DNA of 5,337 nucleotides from assembly GCA_025774865.1 (NCBI GenBank), contig JALGZO010000215.1, forward strand, positions 1 through 5,337. The letters are read 5' to 3'. The notes under the pieces were generated by a model that worked only from the letters and a program-made list of their open reading frames with translations, was not told the DNA's origin and made no database searches. Positions 1-5,337 of the stretch are shown here, one piece after another. The DNA is from a bacterium (GTDB lineage: Bacteria; ARS69). Every line of letters starts with the position of its first letter. Position 1 is the stretch's first letter. The translations under genes and the position numbers were made by a program.

Positions 1-51
1 GAGATCCCGCAGGAAGCGTTCCTCGCTGCGCTGAAACTGGGGGATTCGTGA
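1..51 (+). CDS. lepA: Elongation factor 4 (LepA), C-terminal end only
   Basis: The window opens in frame with 16 codons and a TGA stop, reading EIPQEAFLAALKLGDS. The pattern (I/V)PQEAF-LAxLKL is the typical extreme C-terminus of LepA/EF4, the ribosome-associated GTPase thought to back-translocate or remodel stalled ribosomes. Only this tail is visible, so no domain can be checked. Support comes from the next gene: lepB follows lepA directly in many bacteria, and here the two overlap by four bases (GTGA). The gene continues to the left of the window. Confidence 0.85.
   Translation, partial: EIPQEAFLAALKLGDS
39..43 (+). promoter_or_regulatory. Weak ribosome binding site for lepB
   Basis: A run of five G (GGGGG, then A) lies four bases before the lepB GTG, inside the last codons of lepA. 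It is a poor Shine-Dalgarno match with short spacing, so translation of lepB probably relies partly on coupling to lepA termination at the GTGA overlap. Confidence 0.4.
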
Positions 52-863
52 GCGCAGCTGCGACTTCGAGAAGGGCTCGCCGCAAGCGGGAAGGGGAGGC
101 CGCCGCCAAGAGCAAGGCGCCGGCTTCGGAATCCACGTGGGATCAGATCCGCACCGTCTTGATCGCGGTGATGATCGCCCTCGCGATTCGGGCGTTCATC
201 ATCGAGCCGTTTCGCATTCCCTCGGGGTCGATGCTGCCCACGCTTCTCATCGGCGACCACCTGTTCGTGAACAAGTTCGTCTACGGCCCGAAAATCCCCT
301 TCACGGACAAGCGGTTGCCGAGCCTGCGCGAGCCACAGCGCGGCGACATCATCGTCTTCACCGTGGCCCAAAGCGGAGGCGAGACCTTTCCCGCCGATCG
401 CCACCCCGAGCTTCCGCGGGAGGAGTACGTAAAGCGCATCGTGGGGCTTCCCGGAGACCGCGTGGAGTTTCGCGAGGGCAAGGTCTTCGTGAACGGCGAG
501 GCGATGCAGGTCGAGCCGCTGCGCGAGATCTTCCGCGATGGCTCTGGCCGCGAGCTCGACGTGTTGCAGGTCTCCGTCGATTCGAAGCGGTACAAGGTCC
601 TGGACGACCCCGCCGCGGACTTCCGCGCGCCGCGCGCCGTGACCACGGTCGAGCCCGGCCGCTACCTGGTGCTCGGGGACAATCGCGACTACTCGAAGGA
701 CAGCCGGGTCTGGGGGACGGTTCGCGAGGCCGAGATCAAGGGCCCCGCCTTCATTCTCTACTGGTCGTGGGATTTCAACGGAGGCTGGCTCGAGCTCCTG
801 AACCCGCTCACCTGGTGGAACGCCGAGAAACGCTGGGGTCGGATCGGTGCCAGTTTGGACTGA
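48..863 (+). CDS. lepB: Signal peptidase I (leader peptidase)
   Basis: This membrane-bound serine protease removes signal peptides from exported preproteins on the outer face of the inner membrane. The 271-residue protein has a very basic N-terminus (RRARRKR near residues 8-14), then one hydrophobic segment at about residues 36-52. Next comes the catalytic serine box IPSGSMLPTL with nucleophile Ser61, and the general base Lys129 in YVKRIVGLPGD. Box E, GDNRDYSKDSR, follows at 210-220. These cover the S26A family signatures in the right order, so the enzyme looks active. With a single membrane anchor it resembles the shorter signal peptidases rather than the two-anchor E. coli LepB. The start is the GTG at 48, overlapping the lepA stop by four bases; the next in-frame ATG (residue 42) falls inside the membrane segment and is too late. 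It probably belongs to the lepA transcript; the pyrimidine genes downstream have their own candidate promoter. Confidence 0.96.
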   Translation: MSAAATSRRARRKREGEAAAKSKAPASESTWDQIRTVLIAVMIALAIRAFIIEPFRIPSGSMLPTLLIGDHLFVNKFVYGPKIPFTDKRLPSLREPQRGDIIVFTVAQSGGETFPADRHPELPREEYVKRIVGLPGDRVEFREGKVFVNGEAMQVEPLREIFRDGSGRELDVLQVSVDSKRYKVLDDPAADFRAPRAVTTVEPGRYLVLGDNRDYSKDSRVWGTVREAEIKGPAFILYWSWDFNGGWLELLNPLTWWNAEKRWGRIGASLD

Positions 864-884
864 GACGCCCGAAATAAGGCGAAT

Positions 885-914
885 TTGACGAATCCTACGG
901 GTACCCTGTATCTT
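885..914 (+). promoter_or_regulatory. Candidate sigma70-type promoter for the pyr operon
   Basis: In the lepB-pyrR gap a -35-like TTGACG (885-890) is followed after 18 bases by a -10-like TATCTT (909-914; T, A, T and the final T match TATAAT). This would put the transcript start near 920-922 and give a leader of about 55 bases ahead of pyrR. The gap is locally richer in A and T than the coding DNA on either side. Support is the near-consensus -35 and the position between two functionally unrelated genes. The weak -10 and lack of expression data keep this tentative. Confidence 0.5.
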
Positions 915-935
915 CCCCACGGAACGATTCGAGCT

Positions 936-966
936 CTTTTAATTCCGTCCGGCGAGGCGGAGAAAG
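936..966 (+). promoter_or_regulatory. Candidate PyrR-binding RNA hairpin covering the pyrR Shine-Dalgarno
   Basis: The leader RNA can form an upper stem pairing 943-949 with 956-962 (U.G, U-A, C-G, C-G, G-C, U.G, C-G). It closes a six-base loop CGGCGA at 950-955. A lower stem pairs 936-939 with 963-966, leaving UAA (940-942) as a one-sided bulge. From memory, known PyrR-binding loops follow ARUCCNGNGAGGYU, with hexaloop CNGNGA, a purine-containing bulge on the 5' side, and GARAAG-like sequence on the 3' side. Here UCC at 948-950, NGNGAG at 951-956 and GAGAAAG at 960-966 all fit. The consensus outer A-U pair is replaced by C946-G959, which keeps pairing. The Shine-Dalgarno GGAG (959-962) lies in the 3' arm, so bound PyrR would hide it. 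That predicts translational repression, as described for mycobacterial pyrR, rather than attenuation. The leader has no visible terminator or antiterminator. Confidence 0.65.
959..962 (+). promoter_or_regulatory. Shine-Dalgarno of pyrR, inside the predicted hairpin
   Basis: GGAG sits 14 bases before the ATG at 977 (11 before a TTG at 974), which is rather long spacing. No better site exists nearer the start. Its position in the paired 3' arm of the candidate PyrR loop makes accessibility a likely control point. Confidence 0.5.
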
Positions 967-976
967 TGCGGCCTTG

Positions 977-1597
977 ATGCGAGAAGAACCCCCCTCGGCT
1001 TCCGGGGGCGACCCCCAGAACGGCATACGTACGATCCTCGACGACACCGGCATTCGCCGTGCTCTGATGCGGATCGCCCACGAGATCTTCGAGCGCAACG
1101 ACGATCTCGCGAACGTCTACCTCGTCGCCATTCCCAACGGGGGCGTTCCCCTGGCTCGGGTCCTGGCGGAGAACCTCCGGCAGATCGCCGACGTGAACGC
1201 GACGGTCGGCATTCTGGACACCACCCTCTACCGCGACGATCTCACGTCCACGAGTTCGCGCCCGATGCTGCGCACCACCGAGATGCCGTCGGCGGTGGAC
1301 GGCCGGGTCGTCGTCTTGGTCGACGACGTCGTGAAGTCAGGGCGCACCCTTCGGGCCGCGATGGACGCGCTGATGGATTTCGGGCGCCCCAAGATCGTCC
1401 AGGTGGTCGGTCTGGTGGATCGGGGGCATCGCGAGCTCCCGATCAAGCTGGACTACGTCGGCAGGAACGTTCCCACCAACCCCGAGGAGATCGTCCACCT
1501 GCGCGGCAACGACGGGGATCCGGACAGCACCCTCGAGATGGTCGTGCTGCCGGGCGATCGCAAGGAGAGCCCCCCCGCGGATTGGAGAGAGGCGTGA
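977..1597 (+). CDS. pyrR: PyrR: pyrimidine operon regulator with uracil phosphoribosyltransferase fold
   Basis: PyrR binds uridine nucleotides and pyr mRNA to repress pyrimidine synthesis; some members also make UMP from uracil and PRPP. The 206-residue protein has the family signatures in order: IRRALMRIAHEIFERN (26-41), DTTLYRDDL (81-89), the PRPP-binding VLVDDVVKSGRT (113-124), DRGHRELPI (148-156) and DYVGRNVPTN (159-168). Aligned from memory to B. subtilis PyrR, the RNA-contact residues R19, H22, R27, H140 and R141 correspond to R32, H35, R40, H151 and R152. R146 and K152 become K157 and R163, and T18 becomes Met31. Oddities are IPNGG (52-56) where many members have I-x-T-R-G, and KSGRT in place of the usual Y/F-TGRT. 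It is longer than the usual roughly 180 residues, with about 13 extra at the N-terminus and a polar C-terminal tail. ATG 977 is preferred; an in-frame TTG at 974 would add one residue. Its stop overlaps the pyrB start. Confidence 0.93.
   Translation: MREEPPSASGGDPQNGIRTILDDTGIRRALMRIAHEIFERNDDLANVYLVAIPNGGVPLARVLAENLRQIADVNATVGILDTTLYRDDLTSTSSRPMLRTTEMPSAVDGRVVVLVDDVVKSGRTLRAAMDALMDFGRPKIVQVVGLVDRGHRELPIKLDYVGRNVPTNPEEIVHLRGNDGDPDSTLEMVVLPGDRKESPPADWREA
989..1016 (+). other. Mutually exclusive C-run/G-run hairpins in the first codons of pyrR
   Basis: Five G at 1004-1008 can pair either with the C run upstream (989-994, nine-base loop) or with five C downstream (1012-1016, three-base loop CGA). 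Both are strong short stems in codons 5-14, the N-terminal part of PyrR that extends beyond the conserved domain. They could slow early elongation or compete with folding of the leader, but a chance effect of GC-rich sequence is quite possible. Confidence 0.3.
1584..1592 (+). promoter_or_regulatory. Ribosome binding site that fixes the pyrB start
   Basis: GGAGAGAGG lies just before the GTG at 1594, with GGAG ending six bases upstream of it. This spacing and the GTGA overlap with the pyrR stop favour GTG 1594 over the in-frame TTG at 1582, which lies upstream of the site and would add four residues. Confidence 0.7.
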
Positions 1598-2535
1598 TCG
1601 GCAGAGACCTACTCGGCATCGAAGATCTCCCCCGCGACGACATCGAGCGCATTCTCGACACCGCAGAACGCATGCGGGAGATCGGCGGGCGGGTCGTCAA
1701 GAAGGTTCCGACCCTGCGCGGCCGGACGATGGTCAACCTCTTCTTCGAGGCGTCCACACGCACCCGCTCGAGCTTCGAGATCGCCGGGAAGCGCCTCTCG
1801 GCGGACGTCGTGAACTTCTCGCCCGCGAGTTCGAGTCTCAAGAAGTCCGAGAGCATCCTCGACACGGCCCGTACCCTCGACGCCATGGATCCCGACCTGG
1901 TGGTCGTGCGCCACTCCGTCGCCGGGGTTCCCAAGCGGATCGCCGACGTGCTCACCGCGCCCGTGGTGAACGCCGGCGACGGGGCCCACGAGCATCCGAC
2001 CCAGGCCCTGCTCGATCTCTTGACCGTGCGCCAGGAGAAGGGACGCATCGAAGGCCTCACCGTCACGATCGTGGGGGACATCCTCAACTCGCGAGTGGCG
2101 CGATCGAACATCTACGGGTTCAGGAAGATGGGCGCCGAGGTCCGCATCGCGGCGCCGCCGCCCATGGTTCCTCCCCACGTCGAAGCGCTGGGTGTGAAGG
2201 TCTTCACCTCCCTGCGCGACGCGCTGTCGGGAGCCGACGTGGTGATGGCCCTCAGGATCCAGACCGAGCGTCTCTCCGGCGCCTGCATTCCGAGCGTTCG
2301 CGAATACTCGGCGACCTTCGGCATCGACCGCGCGAAGCTCCACTATGCGAAGGACGACGCCATCGTGATGCATCCGGGGCCCGTCAATCGCGGCGTCGAG
2401 CTCTCCCACGAGCTAACGGACGACCGCCCCAGCGTGATCCTCGACCAGGTGCGCAACGGAGTCGCGATCCGCATGGCGGTGCTCTATCTCTTCGCGGGCC
2501 GCCGGTCACAGCCGTCGAGAGGAGGGGCCGCGTGA
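1594..2535 (+). CDS. pyrB: Aspartate carbamoyltransferase catalytic subunit
   Basis: This cytoplasmic enzyme transfers the carbamoyl group from carbamoyl phosphate to aspartate, giving N-carbamoyl-L-aspartate, the committed step of pyrimidine synthesis. The 313-residue protein, a normal length, carries the carbamoyl-phosphate site FFEASTRTR (51-59; S55-T-R-T-R59) and the lid segment SSSLKKSES (79-87, with Lys84). It also has R106 and H107 before VAGVPK, HPTQALLDL (134-142), GDILNSRVARSN (161-172), and the aspartate-side MHPGPVNRG (259-267). All expected active-site motifs are present. No pyrI regulatory subunit gene is next to it, so it is probably an unregulated trimer or, as known for Aquifex-type systems, a partner of type I dihydroorotase from the adjacent gene. 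Control would then come from PyrR at the mRNA level. The start is GTG 1594, overlapping the pyrR stop by four bases; its own TGA overlaps the pyrC start in the same way. Confidence 0.96.
   Translation: MIGRDLLGIEDLPRDDIERILDTAERMREIGGRVVKKVPTLRGRTMVNLFFEASTRTRSSFEIAGKRLSADVVNFSPASSSLKKSESILDTARTLDAMDPDLVVVRHSVAGVPKRIADVLTAPVVNAGDGAHEHPTQALLDLLTVRQEKGRIEGLTVTIVGDILNSRVARSNIYGFRKMGAEVRIAAPPPMVPPHVEALGVKVFTSLRDALSGADVVMALRIQTERLSGACIPSVREYSATFGIDRAKLHYAKDDAIVMHPGPVNRGVELSHELTDDRPSVILDQVRNGVAIRMAVLYLFAGRRSQPSRGGAA
2520..2525 (+). promoter_or_regulatory. Strong ribosome binding site of pyrC
   Basis: A perfect AGGAGG lies six bases before the GTG at 2532, inside the last codons of pyrB. It is the best Shine-Dalgarno in the window and fixes the pyrC start. 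Confidence 0.8.
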
Positions 2536-3814
2536 ATCGAATCCTCGTGCGGGGAGGGCGCATCCTCGACCCGTCGTCGAAACGGGACGAGCTCGGCGAC
2601 GTACTCGTCGAGGACGGCAAGATCGCCGCGGTGGGCGAAGGTCTCGACGTCCGCGGGTCGGAGGTTCTCGAGGCCGAAGGCGGGTGGATCGTGCCGGGCT
2701 TCTTCGACATGCACGCCCACCTGCGGAGTACAAGGAGGACATCGCTTCGGGCGGTCGCTCAGCCGTTGCGGGCGGCTTCACGTCGGTGGCGTGCATGGCG
2801 AACACCCACCCGGTCAACGACGACCCGGCGATGACCGACTTCATCCTCGACCGGGCGCGTCACGATTCACCGGCGAAGATCTACCCGGTGGCCGCCGCGA
2901 CCATGGGCCTTCGCGGGGAGATCATGACGGAGATGTCGGCCCTGGTCGCCGCCGGCGCCGTGGCCTTCAGCGACGACGGCAAGACGATCCAGAACAGCGG
3001 CGTGATGCGCCGCGTCCTCCAGTACTCGCGACTCGTCGACGTCCCCATCATCGTCCACGACGAGGACCTCACCCTGGTGGGCGACGGTGTCGTCAACGAG
3101 GGGCCGGTCTCCACGCGCCTCGGTCTACCCGGCAACCCGTCGCTGGCCGAAGACGTGCTCGTGACCCGTGACCTGATGCTCGGGGAGCTCACCGGGGCCC
3201 GGCTCCACGTGGCGCACGTCTCGAGCGCGGGATCCGTCGAAGCGATCCGGCGCGCGAAGGAGCGGGGGATTTCGGTGACCGCCGAGGTCACGCCGCATCA
3301 CCTCACGCTCACCGACGAGGCCACCCTGGGCTACGACACCAACACCAAGGTCGCCCCGCCGCTGCGCTCGGCGGAAGATGTCGCGGCCTGCCGGAAAGGG
3401 CTCGCCGACGGCACGCTCGACGCCATCGCCACGGACCACGCCCCCCATGCCCTCCACGAGAAGGACCTCGACTTCGCCGAAGCTCCGCCGGGCTTGATCG
3501 GATTGGAAACCGCCGTCGCCGTCGTGCTCGAGCTCGTGCGCCAGAACGAGATCTCTCCGCTGGAGCTGGTGCGGCGGCTCTCGACGAATCCCGCGCGGAT
3601 CCTGAACCGTCCGGGCGGCGAGCTGAGTGTGGGATCCCCGGGGGATGTCACGGTCGTCGATCCCGAGCGCCGCTGGACCTACGATCCCGCGAAGGGGTTT
3701 TCGAAGAGCCGCAATTCGCCGTGGGCGGGAAAGGCTCTCGAAGGACGCGTGATCGCGACGATCGTCGATGGTCGGTTGGTCTACCACGTCGATCGCGGCG
3801 TCCTGTTCCCGTGA
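2532..3814 (+). pseudogene. pyrC: Dihydroorotase (type I), frame broken by a short deletion
   Basis: Dihydroorotase cyclises N-carbamoyl-aspartate to dihydroorotate. From GTG 2532 the frame reads a normal start through PGFFDMHAHLR (55-65), containing metal ligands H61 and H63 and substrate-binding R65. It then turns into non-homologous sequence and stops at 2832-2834. Homology resumes in another frame at GAG 2726-2728 with EYKEDIASGG and continues to TGA 3812-3814. That part has CMANTHPVND, FSDDGK (metal-ligand Asp), [25 protein letters not shown] and ATDHAPH (catalytic Asp), all intact. Family members read HLREPGxEYKE here, so about 13 bases encoding EPGx plus one base are missing. Restored, the protein would be about 431 residues, normal for the type I family. 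Neither fragment alone could be active, as the metal ligands are divided between them. Full conservation of the second part points to a very recent mutation or an assembly error. The gene overlaps pyrB and carA by four bases each. Confidence 0.88.
2724..2728 (+). other. Frameshift/deletion junction in pyrC
   Basis: At CGGAG the CGG of Arg65 (2724-2726) shares its last base with the GAG of Glu in EYKED (2726-2728). In an intact gene five codons (E-P-G-x-E) would lie between that Arg and the Tyr at 2729; only two bases (AG) are there, so 13 are missing. A likely ancestral arrangement has similar CGGGAG or CGGAG words on both sides of the lost segment, so slippage or collapse between short repeats could explain it. 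The ancestral bases are not visible. Confidence 0.8.
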
Positions 3815-5049
3815 CGGATTTCGCGGAGCGACGCGGCCCCGCTGCTCTCGCGCTGTCCGACGGAGCCATCTATCGCGGCCACGCCTTCGGCGCCGCCGTT
3901 GTCGGAGTCGGCGAGGTCGTCTTCAACACCAGCATCACCGGGTATCAGGAGATCCTCACGGATCCCTCCTACGCCGGGCAGATCGTGGTGATGACTGCCC
4001 CGCAGATCGGGAACGTGGGGGTGAATCCAGAGGACGAGGAGTCGGCTCGCCCGTTCCTGCAGGGATTCGCCGTCAAGGAGGTCTCCCCGCGACCGTCCAA
4101 CTGGCGCTCCCGGGGGCCCCTCGGTGCCTACCTGGCGCGCCACGCGGTTCCGGGGATCGCGGACATCGATACACGCGCCCTCGTTCGGCGCATCCGGGAG
4201 GGAGGCGCACAGGTCGGCGTCCTGTCCACGGATCCGGAGCAACAGGACGCGGCGGCGCTCGTGGAGCGCGCGCGGTCCGATCCGGGCCTCGACGGGCGCG
4301 ACCTGGTGGCCGACGTGACGTGTGAGCGTCCCTACGCATGGACCGAGGGCGGTTGGACCGGCGTTCGGGGCCAGCTGCCCCGGAAGGCCCGCCCCGTGCC
4401 GACCTTCCGCCTCGTGGCCTACGACTTCGGAATCAAGCGGAACATCGCCAGGCAGCTGGTGGAGAACGGCTTCGAGGTGACCGTCGTGCCGGCCCACACG
4501 TCCGCCGAAGAGGCGCTGGCGATGGATCCCGACGCGATCTTCCTCTCCAACGGGCCGGGCGATCCCGCCGGCGTGCGGGGCGTGCGGGAGAACGTGCGCA
4601 AGCTCGCCGCCGAGAAGCCGCTCTTCGGGATCTGCCTGGGCCATCAAATCCTGGCGCTGGCCCTCGGCGGGCGGACGAAGAAGCTCAAGTTCGGTCACCA
4701 CGGGGGCAACCAGCCCGGCCAGGACCTCGCCACCCGGAAGGTGGCGATCTGCGCGGAGAACCACGGATACGCCGTCGATGCCGACTCGTTGCGGGCCGCC
4801 GGCGAGCCCGTGGAGGTCACCCACGTCAACCTGAACGACGGCACGGTGGAGGGCCTCGCGCACCTCCAAAGGCCGCTCTTCTCGGTGCAGTACCACCCCG
4901 AAGCGTCCCCGGGGCCCCACGATGCGGCGTATTTCTTCGGCCGCTTCCGAGAGATGGTGGCCCGCCACAAGGCCGGTGAAGCCGTCACCGGCGCGCAGAT
5001 CGCCGCGGGCGAAGTGCCCACGTCCGGCGCCGACCCAGCGGAGAGATAG
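3811..5049 (+). CDS. carA: Carbamoyl-phosphate synthase small (glutaminase) subunit
   Basis: CarA hydrolyses glutamine and channels ammonia to CarB for carbamoyl phosphate synthesis, feeding both pyrimidines and arginine. The 412-residue protein starts with the CPSase small-subunit domain: [15 protein letters not shown] (13-27), [19 protein letters not shown] (36-54) and the [15 protein letters not shown] segment (116-130). A class I glutamine amidotransferase domain follows: LSNGPGDP (245-252), nucleophile Cys275 in [15 protein letters not shown] (293-300), ENHGYAVD (316-323), and His362/Glu364 in [11 protein letters not shown]. The catalytic triad is complete. At 412 residues it is somewhat longer than the usual 370-390, because of a polar, Ala/Gly-rich tail of about 25 residues after the last conserved helix. 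GTG 3811 overlaps the pyrC stop by four bases; further upstream in this frame the sequence is not CarA-like. No Shine-Dalgarno is visible before it, so translation probably depends on ribosomes finishing pyrC. Confidence 0.95.
   Translation: MTDFAERRGPAALALSDGAIYRGHAFGAAVVGVGEVVFNTSITGYQEILTDPSYAGQIVVMTAPQIGNVGVNPEDEESARPFLQGFAVKEVSPRPSNWRSRGPLGAYLARHAVPGIADIDTRALVRRIREGGAQVGVLSTDPEQQDAAALVERARSDPGLDGRDLVADVTCERPYAWTEGGWTGVRGQLPRKARPVPTFRLVAYDFGIKRNIARQLVENGFEVTVVPAHTSAEEALAMDPDAIFLSNGPGDPAGVRGVRENVRKLAAEKPLFGICLGHQILALALGGRTKKLKFGHHGGNQPGQDLATRKVAICAENHGYAVDADSLRAAGEPVEVTHVNLNDGTVEGLAHLQRPLFSVQYHPEASPGPHDAAYFFGRFREMVARHKAGEAVTGAQIAAGEVPTSGADPAER
5040..5043 (+). promoter_or_regulatory. Ribosome binding site of carB
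   Basis: GGAG, in a longer purine stretch GGAGAGA, ends ten bases before the GTG at 5054 and lies inside the last carA codons. It supports the GTG start, which gives the family-typical N-terminus MPRREDI. Confidence 0.55.
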
Positions 5050-5053
5050 CGGC

Positions 5054-5337
5054 GTGCCCAGACGCGAAGACATCCAAACGATCCTGGTGATCGGCTCGGG
5101 GCCGATCGTGATCGGTCAGGCCTGCGAATTCGACTATTCCGGCACCCAGGGGTGCAAGGCGCTCCGCGAAGAGGGGTATCGGGTCGTGCTGGTCAACTCG
5201 AATCCCGCCACCATCATGACGGATCCGGAGACCGCCACCCGGACCTACATCGAGCCAATGACCGTCGAGAGCGTCGAGCAGATCATCGCGCGCGAACGCC
5301 CCGACGTGATCCTGCCGACGTTGGGAGGCCAGACGGC
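5054..5337 (+). CDS. carB: Carbamoyl-phosphate synthase large subunit, N-terminal part
   Basis: CarB uses two ATP, bicarbonate and ammonia from CarA to make carbamoyl phosphate. The visible 94 codons match the family's N-terminus closely: [20 protein letters not shown], then [17 protein letters not shown], then [21 protein letters not shown], and LPTLGGQTA at the window edge. This is the pre-ATP-grasp (Rossmann-like) part of the first, carboxyphosphate-forming half. The ATP-grasp domains, the second half and the C-terminal regulatory domain lie beyond the window; the family is normally about 1070 residues. It starts four bases after the carA stop, so the pair is closely spaced but, unlike the other junctions, does not overlap. 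The GTG start is chosen because MP-(K/R)-R-x-DI is the usual CarB beginning. Confidence 0.97.
   Translation, partial: MPRREDIQTILVIGSGPIVIGQACEFDYSGTQGCKALREEGYRVVLVNSNPATIMTDPETATRTYIEPMTVESVEQIIARERPDVILPTLGGQT

Noticed and set aside
866-886. Terminator after lepB (CGCC at 866-869 with GGCG at 878-881, followed by AATTT)
   Set aside because: The stem is only four base pairs with an eight-base loop and the T run is too short to support an intrinsic terminator.
974-976. TTG as the pyrR start
   Set aside because: It would add one residue and improve spacing to GGAG slightly, but the adjacent ATG at 977 is the stronger initiation codon; it cannot be fully excluded.
1609-2409. Minus-strand open frame opposite pyrB (about 266 codons)
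   Set aside because: It is rich in His, Arg and Gly as expected for a reverse-complement frame of biased codons, and the + strand encodes a complete aspartate carbamoyltransferase.
2724-2728. Programmed ribosomal frameshift in pyrC
   Set aside because: A frameshift event would not restore the missing EPGx residues, and no slippery run is present at the site; a deletion explains the data better.
3721-3810. An N-terminal extension of CarA upstream of GTG 3811
   Set aside because: The in-frame residues upstream are Arg-rich and unlike CarA, and the region is the conserved C-terminus of dihydroorotase in its own frame.
2684-3814. A separate 376-residue protein starting at GTG 2684
   Set aside because: Its first 14 residues are the out-of-frame reading of the pyrC start region, with no Shine-Dalgarno; homology begins only at EYKED. 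It is the second part of the broken pyrC, not an independent gene.
3781-5073. Long open frame on the minus strand opposite carA (about 430 codons)
   Set aside because: It resembles no family I recognise, has a composition typical of an antisense shadow of a GC-rich gene, and lies entirely opposite the pyrC end, well-conserved carA and the carB start.

Overview
The window is a GC-rich, almost fully coding stretch of a bacterial chromosome, with every gene on the + strand. It holds the last codons of lepA (elongation factor 4), complete lepB (signal peptidase I), and a de novo pyrimidine (UMP) biosynthesis operon in the order pyrR-pyrB-pyrC-carA-carB, with carB running off the right edge. The order lepA-lepB followed by pyrR-pyrB-pyrC-carA-carB resembles what I recall from Geobacter-type genomes. 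Together with the GC-rich codon use and GTG starts, it suggests a deltaproteobacterial lineage in the broad sense (Desulfobacterota, Myxococcota or similar). That placement is an inference from memory of gene order, not a search result.

Layout: 1-51 lepA tail; 48-863 lepB; 864-976 the only real gap, holding a candidate sigma70-type promoter (885-914) and a short leader; 977-1597 pyrR; 1594-2535 pyrB; 2532-3814 pyrC, which is broken by a frameshifting deletion near 2724-2728; 3811-5049 carA; 5054-5337 the start of carB. Four consecutive junctions (lepA/lepB, pyrR/pyrB, pyrB/pyrC, pyrC/carA) share the same 4-base GTGA stop/start overlap, so the genes are probably translated by termination-reinitiation coupling.

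How the genes work together: CarA/CarB make carbamoyl phosphate from glutamine, bicarbonate and ATP. PyrB joins it to aspartate, PyrC cyclises the carbamoyl aspartate to dihydroorotate, and PyrR is the uridine-nucleotide-sensing regulator at the head of the operon.

Two points deserve most attention. First, the pyrR leader (936-966) can fold into a hairpin that matches the known PyrR-binding RNA loop (hexaloop CGGCGA fitting CNGNGA, with a U.G pair and a C-G pair next to the loop). The pyrR Shine-Dalgarno lies inside its 3' arm. This predicts autogenous translational repression by PyrR rather than transcription attenuation. Second, pyrC lacks about 13 bases exactly where the conserved EPGx segment after HxHxR should be, so its reading frame is split although both halves are otherwise well conserved. 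This is either a recent real mutation or an assembly error. I see no mobile element, CRISPR array, RNA gene or unknown system; the rest is ordinary housekeeping DNA.
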